A stretch of DNA of 64,000 nt from Nitratireductor pacificus pht-3B (GCF_000300335.1 NZ_AMRM01000017.1:50085-114084); one strand, 5' to 3'. Counted from the first letter of the stretch, positions 40,572 to 49,875 are shown. Numbers and translations: made by a program. The notes: a model not told the origin generated them from the letters alone.

Positions 40572-41372
40572 ATGATCGCACCCTCACAGGCACCGCGGCG
40601 GCTCCTGCCGGCTCTCCTTGCCGCCGTCATCGCCGCCCTTCCCGTTTCGGCACCGGCAATGCAGGGCGGCCAGCAAGCCGGCGCGGGCCGGTTGCAGGCA
40701 CCGGCCTTCCCTCCGCCCGGCCGGGTCCGCCAGATCGAAATGTCGGTCCCCGTTCCCATCCCGACACCGCGGCCCGAGCGCTCTGAGGAGCCATCCCCGG
40801 CCGGAAAGGCAGGCGCTGCCGGCCTGCCGGCGGAGGAGCGCAGCTGCCGCGCCGCGCTGACCACGTTCGGCATCGACTTCACCGATCACGCCCCCATCGC
40901 CGAGCCCGGCGGCTGCGCGATCCCGCATCCGATCACGATCACCCGATTATCGCCGGCGATCGCGCTCGAGCCGGTGGCCCTGGTCAATTGTCGCACCGCC
41001 CGCGCCCTGGTCGACTTCTTCGTCGCGCAGGTCCCTTCGCTGGCACAGGAGCATCTCGGCCAGGCGGTGCAGTCCGTGCGCCACGCCTCCGCCTATGTAT
41101 GCCGCCCGCGCCGGGGAACGGAAAACCTCTCCGAACACGCCTACGGCAACGCCCTGGACATCGGCGCCTTCATCCTGTCCGACGGCACCACGATTCCCGT
41201 GGAGCAGCAGCAGGACCGGAACGGCAAGGCGCAGGAGTTCCTCGACGCCTTCCGCGCGGCCGCCTGCGGTCCCTTCAGGACCGTCCTCGGCCCCGGCAGC
41301 GACGCCGACCATGCCGATCACTTCCACCTCGACATGAAGGAGCGGCGCAACGACTACGCCTTCTGCCAGTGA
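40572..41372 (+). CDS. Extensin-like C-terminal domain protein, exported (copy 1)
   Basis: 266 residues from the ATG at 40572. A signal peptide (PRRLLPALLAAVIAALPVSAPA) and a Pro-rich linker precede an Extensin-like_C domain (about 90-266). It has ENLSEHAYGNALDIGAF and DHADHFHLD, the SxHxxGxAxD and HxH zinc pattern shared with LAS-type peptidoglycan peptidases. The family is common in rhizobia and is presumed to act on cell-wall peptides, which is not proven. A paralogue follows in tandem. Confidence 0.87.
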   Translation: MIAPSQAPRRLLPALLAAVIAALPVSAPAMQGGQQAGAGRLQAPAFPPPGRVRQIEMSVPVPIPTPRPERSEEPSPAGKAGAAGLPAEERSCRAALTTFGIDFTDHAPIAEPGGCAIPHPITITRLSPAIALEPVALVNCRTARALVDFFVAQVPSLAQEHLGQAVQSVRHASAYVCRPRRGTENLSEHAYGNALDIGAFILSDGTTIPVEQQQDRNGKAQEFLDAFRAAACGPFRTVLGPGSDADHADHFHLDMKERRNDYAFCQ

Positions 41373-41485
41373 CCCCGCCGCCTCATTCGCGCCACAGGTC
41401 TGAATCCCTCCGCTGACCTTTCCTTTACCCGATCCCTCTAGGCTGGCGTCTCTCTCTGGAGTGTCTGGGTCGACGGGAGCAGCTT

Positions 41486-42331
41486 ATGGCGGGAAGGCTT
41501 GACGGGAACCGCACGGTTCCGGCGTGGCGGGGAAGCGCGCGCGCCGCGCTTCTTTCGGCCGTCCTTGTCGCCCTTTCCGCCTGCTCGGTCAGCGACGTCA
41601 TGTCGCCTCGCCCCGAAATCGATGTCGGCTTCAGCACGGCCGCCGTGCCGGTCGCGCGCATCGCGCCCGCCCCCTCCGCCCCCGTTCCGACGCGCGGCAT
41701 GCAGGCGCTGGTGCCCTCCAACCCGATGATGGTCGCCTATCCGCGTTTCACGCCGCCACAGGATCCCGCCGCCGCGGCGGTCATGCCGGCAGAGGAAGTC
41801 GCCTGCCGCCGGCGCCTGAAACGGCTCGGCGTCACCTATCGCGATCTCGCGCCGATCAACGATGGCGGCGCCTGCCGCGTCGATTGGCCGGTCGAGGTCA
41901 GCGGCCTGTCGGGCGGGATCGCCATGTCGCCCGCCGCGACGCTCAACTGCCAGATGGCCGAGACCTTCGCCCGCTGGACGAAGAACGAGCTCGCCCCGGC
42001 CGCCCGCACCCGCTACCTCACCGGCATCGGCAAAATCCGCCAGGGTTCGAGCTATTCCTGCCGGAAGATCGCCGGCACCAGCGTCGCCTCGGAACATTCG
42101 AAGGGCAACGCGCTCGATGTGATGAGCATCGAGCTGAAGAACGGACGCGAGGTCGATGTCCGCAAGCCCGGCTTCTTCGCCTTCCGCCAGCGCGGCCTTC
42201 TGAACTCCGTCCGCGCCGAGGGATGCGACTACTTCACCACCGTGCTCGGCCCCGGCTACAACTACGACCACCGCGACCATTTCCACTTCGACCTGAAGGG
42301 GCGCCGCAACGGCTACCGCGCCTGCAAGTAG
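41486..42331 (+). CDS. Extensin-like C-terminal domain lipoprotein (copy 2)
   Basis: 281 residues with a lipobox-type signal (LVALSAC near 33) and the same domain as the preceding gene: TSVASEHSKGNALDVMSIELKNG and YDHRDHFHFDLKGRRNGYRACK. The zinc pattern SEH...G.ALD and HFH is kept. It differs from copy 1 in being a lipoprotein, so the two may work at different envelope positions. It lies 114 bases after copy 1 on the same strand, and the CorC-type gene follows 61 bases later. Confidence 0.87.
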   Translation: MAGRLDGNRTVPAWRGSARAALLSAVLVALSACSVSDVMSPRPEIDVGFSTAAVPVARIAPAPSAPVPTRGMQALVPSNPMMVAYPRFTPPQDPAAAAVMPAEEVACRRRLKRLGVTYRDLAPINDGGACRVDWPVEVSGLSGGIAMSPAATLNCQMAETFARWTKNELAPAARTRYLTGIGKIRQGSSYSCRKIAGTSVASEHSKGNALDVMSIELKNGREVDVRKPGFFAFRQRGLLNSVRAEGCDYFTTVLGPGYNYDHRDHFHFDLKGRRNGYRACK

Positions 42332-42392
42332 GAAAGAGCCTCCTGCCTTCCGCGGGGTCGCGTTGCCACGCAGCGAATGCTAAAGAGCAGCC

Positions 42393-43700
42393 ATGCTGTT
42401 CGTCGAAATCCTCATCCTGTTCGTCTTGATCGTTTTCAATGGCTTCATGGCCATGTCCGAGCTGGCCGTCGTCTCGGCCCGCCCCGCCCGGCTGAAGGCC
42501 CGCGCCGACCAGGGCCAGCGCGGCGCGGCGCGCGCCCTTGCCCTGTCGGCCGATCCCGGCCGCTTCCTGTCGACCGTGCAGATCGGCATCACGCTGGTCG
42601 GCGTGCTTTCCGGTGCCTTCTCCGGCGCCACGCTCGGCACGCGCCTTTCGGAATGGCTGATCGTGCAGGGCATCGCGCCCGGCATCGCCAACCCGGCCGG
42701 CGTCGGGCTGGTGGTCGCCCTGATCACCTATGTCTCGCTGATCGTCGGCGAGCTGGTGCCGAAGCAGATCGCGCTGAAGAACGCCGAGGGCATCGCCATC
42801 AGGGTCGCGCCGGTGATGGTGCTCCTGTCGCGCATCGCCCTGCCGCTGGTGTGGCTGCTCGATGTCTCCGGACGGGTCCTGCTTGCCCTGCTCGGCCAGA
42901 GCGCCGAATCCAGCCAGCGCGTCACCGACGAGGAGATCCGCACCCTGATCGCAGAGGCGGAAAGCTCCGGCACCATCGAAAGCGACGAACGCCGCATGAT
43001 CGCCGGCGTGATGCGGCTGGCCGACCGCAAGGCGCGCGCCATCATGACCCCGCGCACCGACGTCGACTGGCTGGACATCTCCTCCGACGAGAAGGCGCTG
43101 GCGGCGGCAATGACGGAGTCCGGCCACTCCCTGCTGCCCGCCGGCGACGGCTCGGTCGATGAGATCACCGGCGTCGTCAAGCTGCGGGATCTGCTCGCCG
43201 CCAATCTTGCCGGCAAGCCGCTCGACATCCGCACTCATGTCCTGCCGGCACCCGTCGTGCACGATTTCGCGGCAGCACTCGACGTGCTGTCCGTGCTGCG
43301 CGAGGCGAAAGTGCCGATGGCGCTCGTCCACGACGAGTATGGTCATTTCGAGGGGATCATCACGCCCTCGGACATTCTCGAAGCCATTGCCGGCCTGTTC
43401 CGCGCCGACGCGGACGAGGGCGAGCGCGACATCGTCGAGCGCTCCGACGGCTCCTGGCTGCTGCCGGGCTCCATGCCCGCCGACGAGATGGCCGATCACC
43501 TCGGCTTCACCCTGCCGCCCGGACACAGCTACACGACGCTGGCAGGTTTCCTGCTCGCCGAGTTCACCCGCCTGCCGAAGACCGGCGAGAGCATCGACGC
43601 GATGGGCTGGCACTTCGAGATCATGGACCTGGACGGTCGCCGGATCGACCGGGTGCTCGCCTCCAAACCGGTGGCGCCGGCAGAGACTGCCGGGGACTGA
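42393..43700 (+). CDS. Hemolysin-family CNNM/CorC protein
   Basis: 435 residues. An N-terminal CNNM membrane domain of four segments (1-190) is followed by two CBS domains (about 205-340) and a C-terminal CorC_HlyC transporter-associated domain (about 355-425, ending ...DAMGWHFEIMDLDGRRIDRVLA). Family members are linked to magnesium/cobalt export or to membrane integrity, and the old name hemolysin is misleading. It is co-oriented with the extensin-like genes but probably has its own promoter in the 61-base gap. Confidence 0.93.
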   Translation: MLFVEILILFVLIVFNGFMAMSELAVVSARPARLKARADQGQRGAARALALSADPGRFLSTVQIGITLVGVLSGAFSGATLGTRLSEWLIVQGIAPGIANPAGVGLVVALITYVSLIVGELVPKQIALKNAEGIAIRVAPVMVLLSRIALPLVWLLDVSGRVLLALLGQSAESSQRVTDEEIRTLIAEAESSGTIESDERRMIAGVMRLADRKARAIMTPRTDVDWLDISSDEKALAAAMTESGHSLLPAGDGSVDEITGVVKLRDLLAANLAGKPLDIRTHVLPAPVVHDFAAALDVLSVLREAKVPMALVHDEYGHFEGIITPSDILEAIAGLFRADADEGERDIVERSDGSWLLPGSMPADEMADHLGFTLPPGHSYTTLAGFLLAEFTRLPKTGESIDAMGWHFEIMDLDGRRIDRVLASKPVAPAETAGD

Positions 43701-43722
43701 TCCTTACCCTACGGGGCCGCCC

Positions 43723-44112
43723 TTACTCCGGCGGCACCGGCGTCGGCTTTCCTGTGCCATCCAGCGCCACCATGACGAAATCGGCATGCGTCACCATTTC
43801 CATGGTCTGCGAAAGATAGCGCTGCGCCCACGCCTCCACCTTGAGCATGATCGATGACCGGCCGACGCCCTCGATGCGGGTGTAGACGCAGAGCGTGTCG
43901 CCGACCTTCATCGGCTTGGCGAACGCCATCTCCTTCACCGCTGCGGTGACGACGCGGCCCCGCGCGCGCTCGGCGGCGCGAATGCCGCTCGCCAGATCCA
44001 TCTGCGCCATCACCCAGCCGCCGAAGATATCGCCGGCGGCATTGGCGTCGCCAGGCATGGCCTGGGTGCGCAGCGTCAAGTCTCCGGCGGGCTGCGCGGA
44101 CTGTTCGTTCAT
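43723..44112 (-). CDS. Acyl-CoA thioesterase, YciA-like hotdog protein
   Basis: 129 residues from the ATG at 44112 with AAGGGAA upstream; a longer start is not needed. The hotdog fold motif GDANAAGDIFGGWVMAQMDLASGI contains the catalytic Asn/Asp region of YciA-type thioesterases. Conserved are RVVTAAVKEMAFAKPMKVGD and VEAWAQRY. It hydrolyses short or long acyl-CoA esters in the cytoplasm. It is convergent with the CorC gene and divergent from the alcohol dehydrogenase gene. Confidence 0.93.
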   Translation of the reverse strand: MNEQSAQPAGDLTLRTQAMPGDANAAGDIFGGWVMAQMDLASGIRAAERARGRVVTAAVKEMAFAKPMKVGDTLCVYTRIEGVGRSSIMLKVEAWAQRYLSQTMEMVTHADFVMVALDGTGKPTPVPPE

Positions 44113-44293
44113 GGCGGATGTTCCCTTGTTGTCGTTATCCCGGCCTAGCTGGCAGCCCACCGCGCGTCAACAATGCCCGACGCATGGCAAGCCTGCCGCT
44201 GGCGGATGCGTGATGGCGGATGTCGGCTTTCCATTGCCCAGAACCGGATTTTCCGGCTTAAATCCCCTTCCCTGCCATGCCAGCGAGGCCTTC

Positions 44294-45382
44294 ATGCAGA
44301 TCAAAGCCGCCCTTTGCCGGGAGTTCGGCCGCCCTCTCAGCATCGAAACCCTGGACCTGGCGCCGCCCGGTCGCGGCGAGGTGCTGGTCGACGTGAAGGC
44401 CTGCGCCATCTGCCATTCGGACATTTCCTATGCCGACGGCGACTGGGGCGGCACGTTGCCGGCAGTCTACGGACACGAGGCGGCGGGCGTCGTCTCCGCC
44501 GTCGGTCCCGACGTCCGGACGGCGAAACCCGGCGACCATGTGGTCGTCACGCTGATCCGCTCCTGCGGCCACTGCCACTATTGCGTCCGCCACAGCCTCG
44601 TGATGTGCGAGGAGGTGTTTCCGCTCGACCAGAAGGGGCCGCTCACCCTCTCAACCGGAGAGGCCTGCGAACAGGGGCTGCGGACGGGCGCCTTTGCCGA
44701 GAAGGTGGTCGTCCATGAAAGCCAGCTCGCGCAGATCCCCGAAGACATCGCCTTCGACGTGGCATCGCTGCTCGCCTGCGGCGTCATCACCGGCTACGGC
44801 GCGGTCGCCAACACGGCGAAGGTCGCGCCCGGCCACGCGGTGGCGGTCATCGGCTGCGGCGGCGTCGGCCTGAACAGCATCCAGGGCGCGGCACTGGCCG
44901 GGGCAAGCCCGGTCATCGCCATCGACTTGAGCCCCGACAAGCTGGCGGCGGCAGAGACATTTGGCGCCACCCATGGCTTCAGCCCGGCCGACCCGGATCA
45001 TGCAAAGGAGATCAGGCACCTGACCCAGGGGCGCGGCGTCGATTTCGTCTTCGTCACCGTCGGGGTCGAGGCGGCCCTTGCCAGCGCCCCTCGCTACATC
45101 ACCAGGAACGGCGCGGTGATCGTCGTCGGCATGCCGCCGAACGGCGTGCGCATTCCCTATGATCCCGGAAAGCTCGCCGCCTGGAACCAGAAGATCATCG
45201 GCTCGAAAATGGGCGAGACGCGCATCGCCCACGATATCCCCATCCTCGTCGAGCATTATCGAAAGGGCCGCCTGAAGCTCGACGAGCTGGTCACCGCCCG
45301 CTACCGGCTCGAAGAGATCAACGAGGCTATCGCCGCCGTCAAGCAAGGCCGGGCGCTGCGCAACGTGCTGGTCTTTGACTGA
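44294..45382 (+). CDS. Zinc-dependent alcohol dehydrogenase
   Basis: 362 residues from the ATG at 44294 with GAGG upstream. Catalytic zinc region CHSDISYADG and GHEAAGVV; structural zinc region with four cysteines in CGHCHYCVRHSLVMC; NAD(P) binding GCGGVGLNSIQGA. The 'LVMCEEVFP' order and class III-like layout are typical of medium-chain dehydrogenases of proteobacteria. Substrate unknown. It overlaps the enolase-superfamily gene operonically (10 bases apart), suggesting a catabolic unit for a sugar acid or related polyol. Confidence 0.93.
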   Translation: MQIKAALCREFGRPLSIETLDLAPPGRGEVLVDVKACAICHSDISYADGDWGGTLPAVYGHEAAGVVSAVGPDVRTAKPGDHVVVTLIRSCGHCHYCVRHSLVMCEEVFPLDQKGPLTLSTGEACEQGLRTGAFAEKVVVHESQLAQIPEDIAFDVASLLACGVITGYGAVANTAKVAPGHAVAVIGCGGVGLNSIQGAALAGASPVIAIDLSPDKLAAAETFGATHGFSPADPDHAKEIRHLTQGRGVDFVFVTVGVEAALASAPRYITRNGAVIVVGMPPNGVRIPYDPGKLAAWNQKIIGSKMGETRIAHDIPILVEHYRKGRLKLDELVTARYRLEEINEAIAAVKQGRALRNVLVFD

Positions 45383-45392
45383 AGATGCTCTC

Positions 45393-46601
45393 ATGAAGAT
45401 TCGAGAGATCAGGACCTTCGTCACCGCAAACCCGCCGCCGCAGGCGGGTGGACGCTATTTCATCTTCGTCAAGCTGGTGACGGATGGCGGCGTGGTGGGC
45501 TATGGCGAAGCCTATGCAGCTTCCTTCGGACCGCACCTCACCGCAAGGCTGATCGAGGACGTGGCGGAGCGCTACCTGATCGGCCACGATCCGCACGACA
45601 TCGAGACCTTCTTTCGCCGCGCCTATTCCTCCGGCTTCAGCCAGCGTCCCGACCCGACCCTGATGGGCTGCGTCTCGGCGCTGGAAATGGCCTGCTGGGA
45701 CATTATCGGCAAGGAGGCCGGCCAACCGGTTCACAAGCTGCTCGGCGGCCTGGTGCATGAACGGTTGCGCAGCTATACCTATCTCTACCCGGCGACCGGC
45801 AGCGTCTACCCGGGCGAAACCGACAGCCCCCGCAACGTCTACAACGATCCCGATCTCGCGGCGGAGGCCGCCCGGGCCTGCGTCCGGCAGGGCTTCACCG
45901 CCGTCAAGTTCGATCCCGCCGGCCCCTACACCGTGTTCGGCGGACGGCAGCCGCGCCGCGCCGACATCGACCTGTCCGTCCGCATGGTCGCCGCGGTCCG
46001 CGAGGCGGTCGGCGATGCCGCCGACATCCTGTTCGGCACGCATGGCCAGTTCACCCCTTCGGGCGCGCGTCGCATGGCGCGCGCGCTGGAACCCTACGAT
46101 CCCCTGTGGTTCGAGGAGCCGGTGCCGCCCGACATGCCGGAGGCCATGGCCGAGGTGGCACGAGGCACATCGATCCCCATCGCCGCCGGCGAGCGGCTAA
46201 CGACGCGCTACGAATTCGCCCGCCTGATCGCACTCGGCGCAGCCGGCGTGCTGCAGCCCAATCTCGGTCGGGCCGGCGGCATCCTCGAAACAAAGAAGAT
46301 CGCCGCCATGGCCGAAGCGCATCACATCCAGATCGCACCGCACTGCTATTGCGGGCCGATCGTCGCCGCGGCGAACATTCAGATCGCGGCCACGCTGCCG
46401 AACTTCCTCATCCTCGAGGCGATCCGCACCTTCGACGGGTTTCACGAAACGCTTCTGAAGACGAGGATCCAGTGGGAGGACGGTTATGTCATCCCCTCGA
46501 AGGAGCCGGGCCTCGGCGTGGAACTCGATGAAGCAGTCGCCGAGGCACACCCCTATGACGGACCGCATCTACACCTGGACATGACGCAAACGCCGCTTTG
46601 A
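45393..46601 (+). CDS. Mandelate racemase/muconate lactonizing enzyme family protein
   Basis: 402 residues from the ATG at 45393 (MKIREIRTFVTA); an upstream TTG is a shadow. Enolase superfamily: N-terminal cap, then a barrel with KFDPAGPY (K-x-D), metal ligands in LWFEEP and AAGERL, and an HC pair in QIAPHCYCGP. The pattern resembles sugar-acid dehydratases such as galactonate or mannonate dehydratase. It probably dehydrates a sugar acid made by the preceding dehydrogenase. The substrate is unknown. Confidence 0.9.
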   Translation: MKIREIRTFVTANPPPQAGGRYFIFVKLVTDGGVVGYGEAYAASFGPHLTARLIEDVAERYLIGHDPHDIETFFRRAYSSGFSQRPDPTLMGCVSALEMACWDIIGKEAGQPVHKLLGGLVHERLRSYTYLYPATGSVYPGETDSPRNVYNDPDLAAEAARACVRQGFTAVKFDPAGPYTVFGGRQPRRADIDLSVRMVAAVREAVGDAADILFGTHGQFTPSGARRMARALEPYDPLWFEEPVPPDMPEAMAEVARGTSIPIAAGERLTTRYEFARLIALGAAGVLQPNLGRAGGILETKKIAAMAEAHHIQIAPHCYCGPIVAAANIQIAATLPNFLILEAIRTFDGFHETLLKTRIQWEDGYVIPSKEPGLGVELDEAVAEAHPYDGPHLHLDMTQTPL

Positions 46602-46756
46602 ACGCCGTCATGGGGCGGAGATTATTTCCGTGTTTTCATACGGTTATCGTTACAGGGCGATTCAGCGCATGAGGAATCTGAATCAATGCGTGAACGGTCA
46701 AACACTTCATCCATCCCGTGCATCCCGGCATCCAAACGGACACGCGACACAACGCG

Positions 46757-47668
46757 TCACGATGCCTGGCGCGAAGCCAACAGCTGTATGACCGTTTGCT
46801 GAAGCAGCGCCGTCCCGCCTGGCTGCCAGCCAAGGGCGGTAAGCCGCGCGGTTGTCATCGCATTGACGCTGCCCTTATCACCTGGCTCCGGCAGCGAATA
46901 CCCACACCCCACTGCACGCGCGACGAGCGCCAGCAGGTCGCGCCGGTCGAGCAGAAGATCGGAGACATTGAACACCCGCCCCGCGACGGTGTCCGCCGGA
47001 GCCTCCAGCACCAGCCGGACTGCGGCGCCGACATCGCGCCCATGCACTTCGGTCCCGACGCGTGGCGCGATGGCCCGACCCGCAAGATAATCCCCGAACA
47101 GGTCCGCCCATTTGTGTCGCCGGCTGGCGCCGGCCGGCCCGTAGACGCCGGTCACGCGCAGGCTGACGCCCGTGAAATCCGCACCGGTAAGCCCAGCCAG
47201 TTCCCGCTCCGCCTCCAGCTTGACGGTCCCGTACAGCGTGTCGGGCCGGCATTCATCCTGCTCGTCCAGCAACTCCCCCGCCGGACGGGGGCCATAGACC
47301 GCGCGGCTCGACAGGAACACGGTGCGCGCGACGCCCGCCGCCCGCGCCGCGCGAAACAGCGCCACGCTGCCGTCGAGATTACGCCGGCGAAAGCCCTCGG
47401 CATCCTGCCCCTCGCCGCCGCGATATTTCCCGGGTTCGTGGTCGAAGGCCGCATGGACGAAAAAGTCACCGCCCTCGAACAAACCCGTTGAGGCAACCCG
47501 CGGCTCCAGCGTGAGCGGCGCAAAGGCAACCGGCCCGCCAAAAAACCCATCGACGGGCTGCTGCCGGCCCATCACCGTCACCCGGTGCCCCGCCTCCAGC
47601 AGCGCCCCGACGATGAAGCGTCCGACGAGACCGGTCCCGCCCGAGACGATGCTGTGCGGCGGCGTCAT
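46757..47668 (-). CDS. sqdC: SqdC-like NAD-dependent epimerase/reductase
   Basis: 303 residues. N-terminal Rossmann motif GGTGLVGR; catalytic Ser and YxxxK in LSSRAVYG and TLYGTVKLEAE; short-chain epimerase family. It is the third gene of the sulfolipid operon of alphaproteobacteria, where sqdC is needed for correct acceptor use in sulfoquinovosyl diacylglycerol synthesis. The ATG overlaps the TGA of sqdD by four bases. Symbol is assigned from order and family. Confidence 0.84.
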   Translation of the reverse strand: MTPPHSIVSGGTGLVGRFIVGALLEAGHRVTVMGRQQPVDGFFGGPVAFAPLTLEPRVASTGLFEGGDFFVHAAFDHEPGKYRGGEGQDAEGFRRRNLDGSVALFRAARAAGVARTVFLSSRAVYGPRPAGELLDEQDECRPDTLYGTVKLEAERELAGLTGADFTGVSLRVTGVYGPAGASRRHKWADLFGDYLAGRAIAPRVGTEVHGRDVGAAVRLVLEAPADTVAGRVFNVSDLLLDRRDLLALVARAVGCGYSLPEPGDKGSVNAMTTARLTALGWQPGGTALLQQTVIQLLASRQAS

Positions 47669-48489
47669 GGTGCGGGATCGTTCGAAGGGGGATTGTCCAG
47701 CGTGTCGGTGTCCGGGATCCCGTCTCCCACGTGATAGGCATTCCAGAGATCGATCAGCGGGGCGAGCTCCCGTGCCTTGGGATGATCCTTCTCCCAGGGC
47801 TTTTCATACTGGTAGTGGATCAGGTGAACCGACTTCCAGTCCCAAAGCGCCGGCATGTTGAACCAGACATACTGCAGCATGTTGAAAAACACCGGCAGGC
47901 CGTGCCAGGCCGGGAAGAAATCCTGCAGGAACGTCTGGTCGGTGCGCCGCCAGAAGGCGTCGGGTCGGTCGAGCCGTTCCAGCATCCTTTGGAAAGTCGC
48001 TTCGGAGGGCCTGGCGACGAACACGCCCGAATTCAGGCGATGGAAGTCCGCAAGGCTCTCATAGACATTCGGCGCCGCCGAGAATTCCGGATAGGAAAAC
48101 AGCCGGTCGAGATTGCGCACCGCGAGCGCATCCGCATCGATGAACACCACCGTCTCATAGCCGGTGATCTGCCACAGGCGGAGTTTTGCGAAATTGTCGA
48201 GCGGCGTATGAAAGGCCGGCTTGTTGCCCTTGGTGAAAGGCGCATCGGCATGCAGCCGCGCCCGCTGGTGTCGCTCGTTGAACGCGTCCGATGTCGGCAG
48301 CAACGCCGCCGGCACGAGCCGCGCGCCGAGCGCCGACAGCGGTTCCAGCGCTTCCGCCGGCGCACCGCCGGTGTGGAGCACGACGATATCGGCCTCGGTG
48401 CCGGTATGTTTCAGCGACCGCACCAGCGCCAACGCGCCCATGGCGTAGTCGGCATTGGTGACCAGCGTCACATAGGCATTTTTCGACAT
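47665..48489 (-). CDS. sqdD: SqdD-like family 8 glycosyltransferase
   Basis: 274 residues, GT8 (glycogenin-like) with AYVTLVTNADYAMGALAL at the start and the metal-binding DxD motif FIDADALAVRN. It is thought to transfer the sulfoquinovosyl group in bacterial sulfolipid synthesis. It is second in the sqdB-sqdD-sqdC operon, with 12 bases after sqdB and a four-base overlap into sqdC. The function of SqdD itself is inferred from genetics in Rhodobacter. Confidence 0.85.
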   Translation of the reverse strand: MSKNAYVTLVTNADYAMGALALVRSLKHTGTEADIVVLHTGGAPAEALEPLSALGARLVPAALLPTSDAFNERHQRARLHADAPFTKGNKPAFHTPLDNFAKLRLWQITGYETVVFIDADALAVRNLDRLFSYPEFSAAPNVYESLADFHRLNSGVFVARPSEATFQRMLERLDRPDAFWRRTDQTFLQDFFPAWHGLPVFFNMLQYVWFNMPALWDWKSVHLIHYQYEKPWEKDHPKARELAPLIDLWNAYHVGDGIPDTDTLDNPPSNDPAP

Positions 48490-48501
48490 GAGCGCCGCCG
48501 C

Positions 48502-49722
48502 TCAGCCGACGCTTTTCAGCCGCTTGCCCTCCGGGTCGCGCTCGATGGTCGGCGCGATGTCCTTGGTCCAGGCGGAGACGGCCGGGATGCGGCTGCGGTC
48601 GACGCGGTAGGCGAATTTCTTCGCCACATCGACGACTTCCGCAAGCAGCCCCTCCTCGAGGGTCGTCGGATTGAGGCCGAGCGCCAGGAACTTGTCGTTC
48701 TTCACCACCAGATCGTTTTCCGCCGCTTCCTTGCGCGGATTTGGCAGGTAGGCGACCTTCGCGCCGCTCATGCGCGCCACCAGCTCAGCGAGATCGCGCA
48801 CCCGGTGCGTCTCCGTCATCTGGTTGAATATCTCCACCCGGTCGCCGCGCTTCGGCGGGCTTTTCAGCGCCAGGTCGATGCAGCGCACGGAATCCTGGAT
48901 ATGGATGAACGCGCGCGTCTGCCCGCCCGTGCCGTGCACGGTCAGCGGATAGCCGATCGCCGCCTGGATCAGGAAACGGTTCAGCACCGTGCCGTAGTCG
49001 CCGTCATAGTCAAAGCGGTTGATCAGCTGCGGGTGGAGGCGGGTTTCCGCGGTATGCGTGCCCCAGACGATGCCCTGGTGCAGGTCGGTGATGCGCACGC
49101 CGTCATTCTTTGCGTAGAACTGGAACAGGAGCTGATCCAGGCATTTGGTCATGTGGTAGATCGAGCCGGGGTTGCTCGGATAGAGGATCTCCTGCGTCGC
49201 CGTCTCGCCGGCGAGCGTCGCGATGCCGACCGGCAGATAGCCCTCGGGAATAGCCGCCCCGACCGACGAATAGCCGTAGACGCCCATCGTGCCGAGATGC
49301 ACCAGATGCGCGTCGAGGCCGATCTCGGTCATCGCGTTGAGCAGGTTGTGGGTGGCGTTCGTGTTGTTGTTGACCGTGTAGTTCTTGTGCCGGTCGCTCT
49401 TCATCGAATAGGGCGCGGCGCGCTGTTCGGCGAAATGCACGATGGCGTCCGGCCGGTGCTCGGCAAGCCAGGCTTTCAGGACGTCATAGTCGCGCGCCAG
49501 GTCGATCAGGTGGAACCTGATGCGCCGGCCGGTTTCCTGGTGCCAGATGCGGGTGCGTTCCTGGATGGAATCCATCGGCGTCAGCGACTGGACGCCCAGT
49601 TCCGTGTCGATCCAGCGCCGGGACAGATTGTCGACGATATGCACCTCGTGCCCGCCCGCCGACAGGTGAAGGGATGTCGGCCAGCCGACGAAGCCATCGC
49701 CGCCGAGAACTGCAATCTTCAT
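48502..49722 (-). CDS. sqdB: UDP-sulfoquinovose synthase
   Basis: 406 residues, an extended short-chain dehydrogenase: GGDGFVGWPT (8-17), Thr145, Tyr189 and Lys193 (YHMTK) form the catalytic triad, and PYSMKSD, SRRWID and the C-terminal NQMTETHRV resemble SqdB/SQD1. It converts UDP-glucose and sulfite to UDP-sulfoquinovose, the sulfolipid head-group precursor. First gene of the operon. In rhizobia sulfolipid synthesis is Pho-regulated; a weak Pho-box-like run lies at 49795-49829. Confidence 0.93.
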   Translation of the reverse strand: MKIAVLGGDGFVGWPTSLHLSAGGHEVHIVDNLSRRWIDTELGVQSLTPMDSIQERTRIWHQETGRRIRFHLIDLARDYDVLKAWLAEHRPDAIVHFAEQRAAPYSMKSDRHKNYTVNNNTNATHNLLNAMTEIGLDAHLVHLGTMGVYGYSSVGAAIPEGYLPVGIATLAGETATQEILYPSNPGSIYHMTKCLDQLLFQFYAKNDGVRITDLHQGIVWGTHTAETRLHPQLINRFDYDGDYGTVLNRFLIQAAIGYPLTVHGTGGQTRAFIHIQDSVRCIDLALKSPPKRGDRVEIFNQMTETHRVRDLAELVARMSGAKVAYLPNPRKEAAENDLVVKNDKFLALGLNPTTLEEGLLAEVVDVAKKFAYRVDRSRIPAVSAWTKDIAPTIERDPEGKRLKSVG

Positions 49723-49794
49723 TTGTGTCTGCCTCCGATAAGAACATCTGCTTCCGGTCGCGGGGAACCGTCGAATCTGTTCGAGAAATACCCC

Positions 49795-49829
49795 TTAACA
49801 GAGATTTGTGACAGTTTGTTCCGAAACAG
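49795..49829 (-). promoter_or_regulatory. Weak PhoB-box-like repeats upstream of sqdB
   Basis: On the minus strand CTGTTTC, CTGTCAC and CTGTTAA occur at offsets of 15 and 13 bases. A true box needs CTGTCAT halves at 11-base spacing, so this is only a weak candidate (about ten of fourteen matches at best). Confidence 0.25.
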
Positions 49830-49849
49830 TATGGCGCGGGACGCGGCAA

Positions 49850-49875
49850 GGCCGGCTCCCGATGGAAGCCGGCCC
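49850..49875 (-). terminator. Weak hairpin terminator of the DUF1344 gene
   Basis: GCCGGCT (49851-49857) pairs with AGCCGGC (49867-49873), with a weak inner pairing. The minus-strand tail has little T. It lies between the DUF1344 gene and sqdB. Confidence 0.35.

Noticed and set aside
49795..49829. True PhoB box before sqdB
   Set aside because: The CTGT repeats are not spaced by 11 bases; kept only as a weak candidate.
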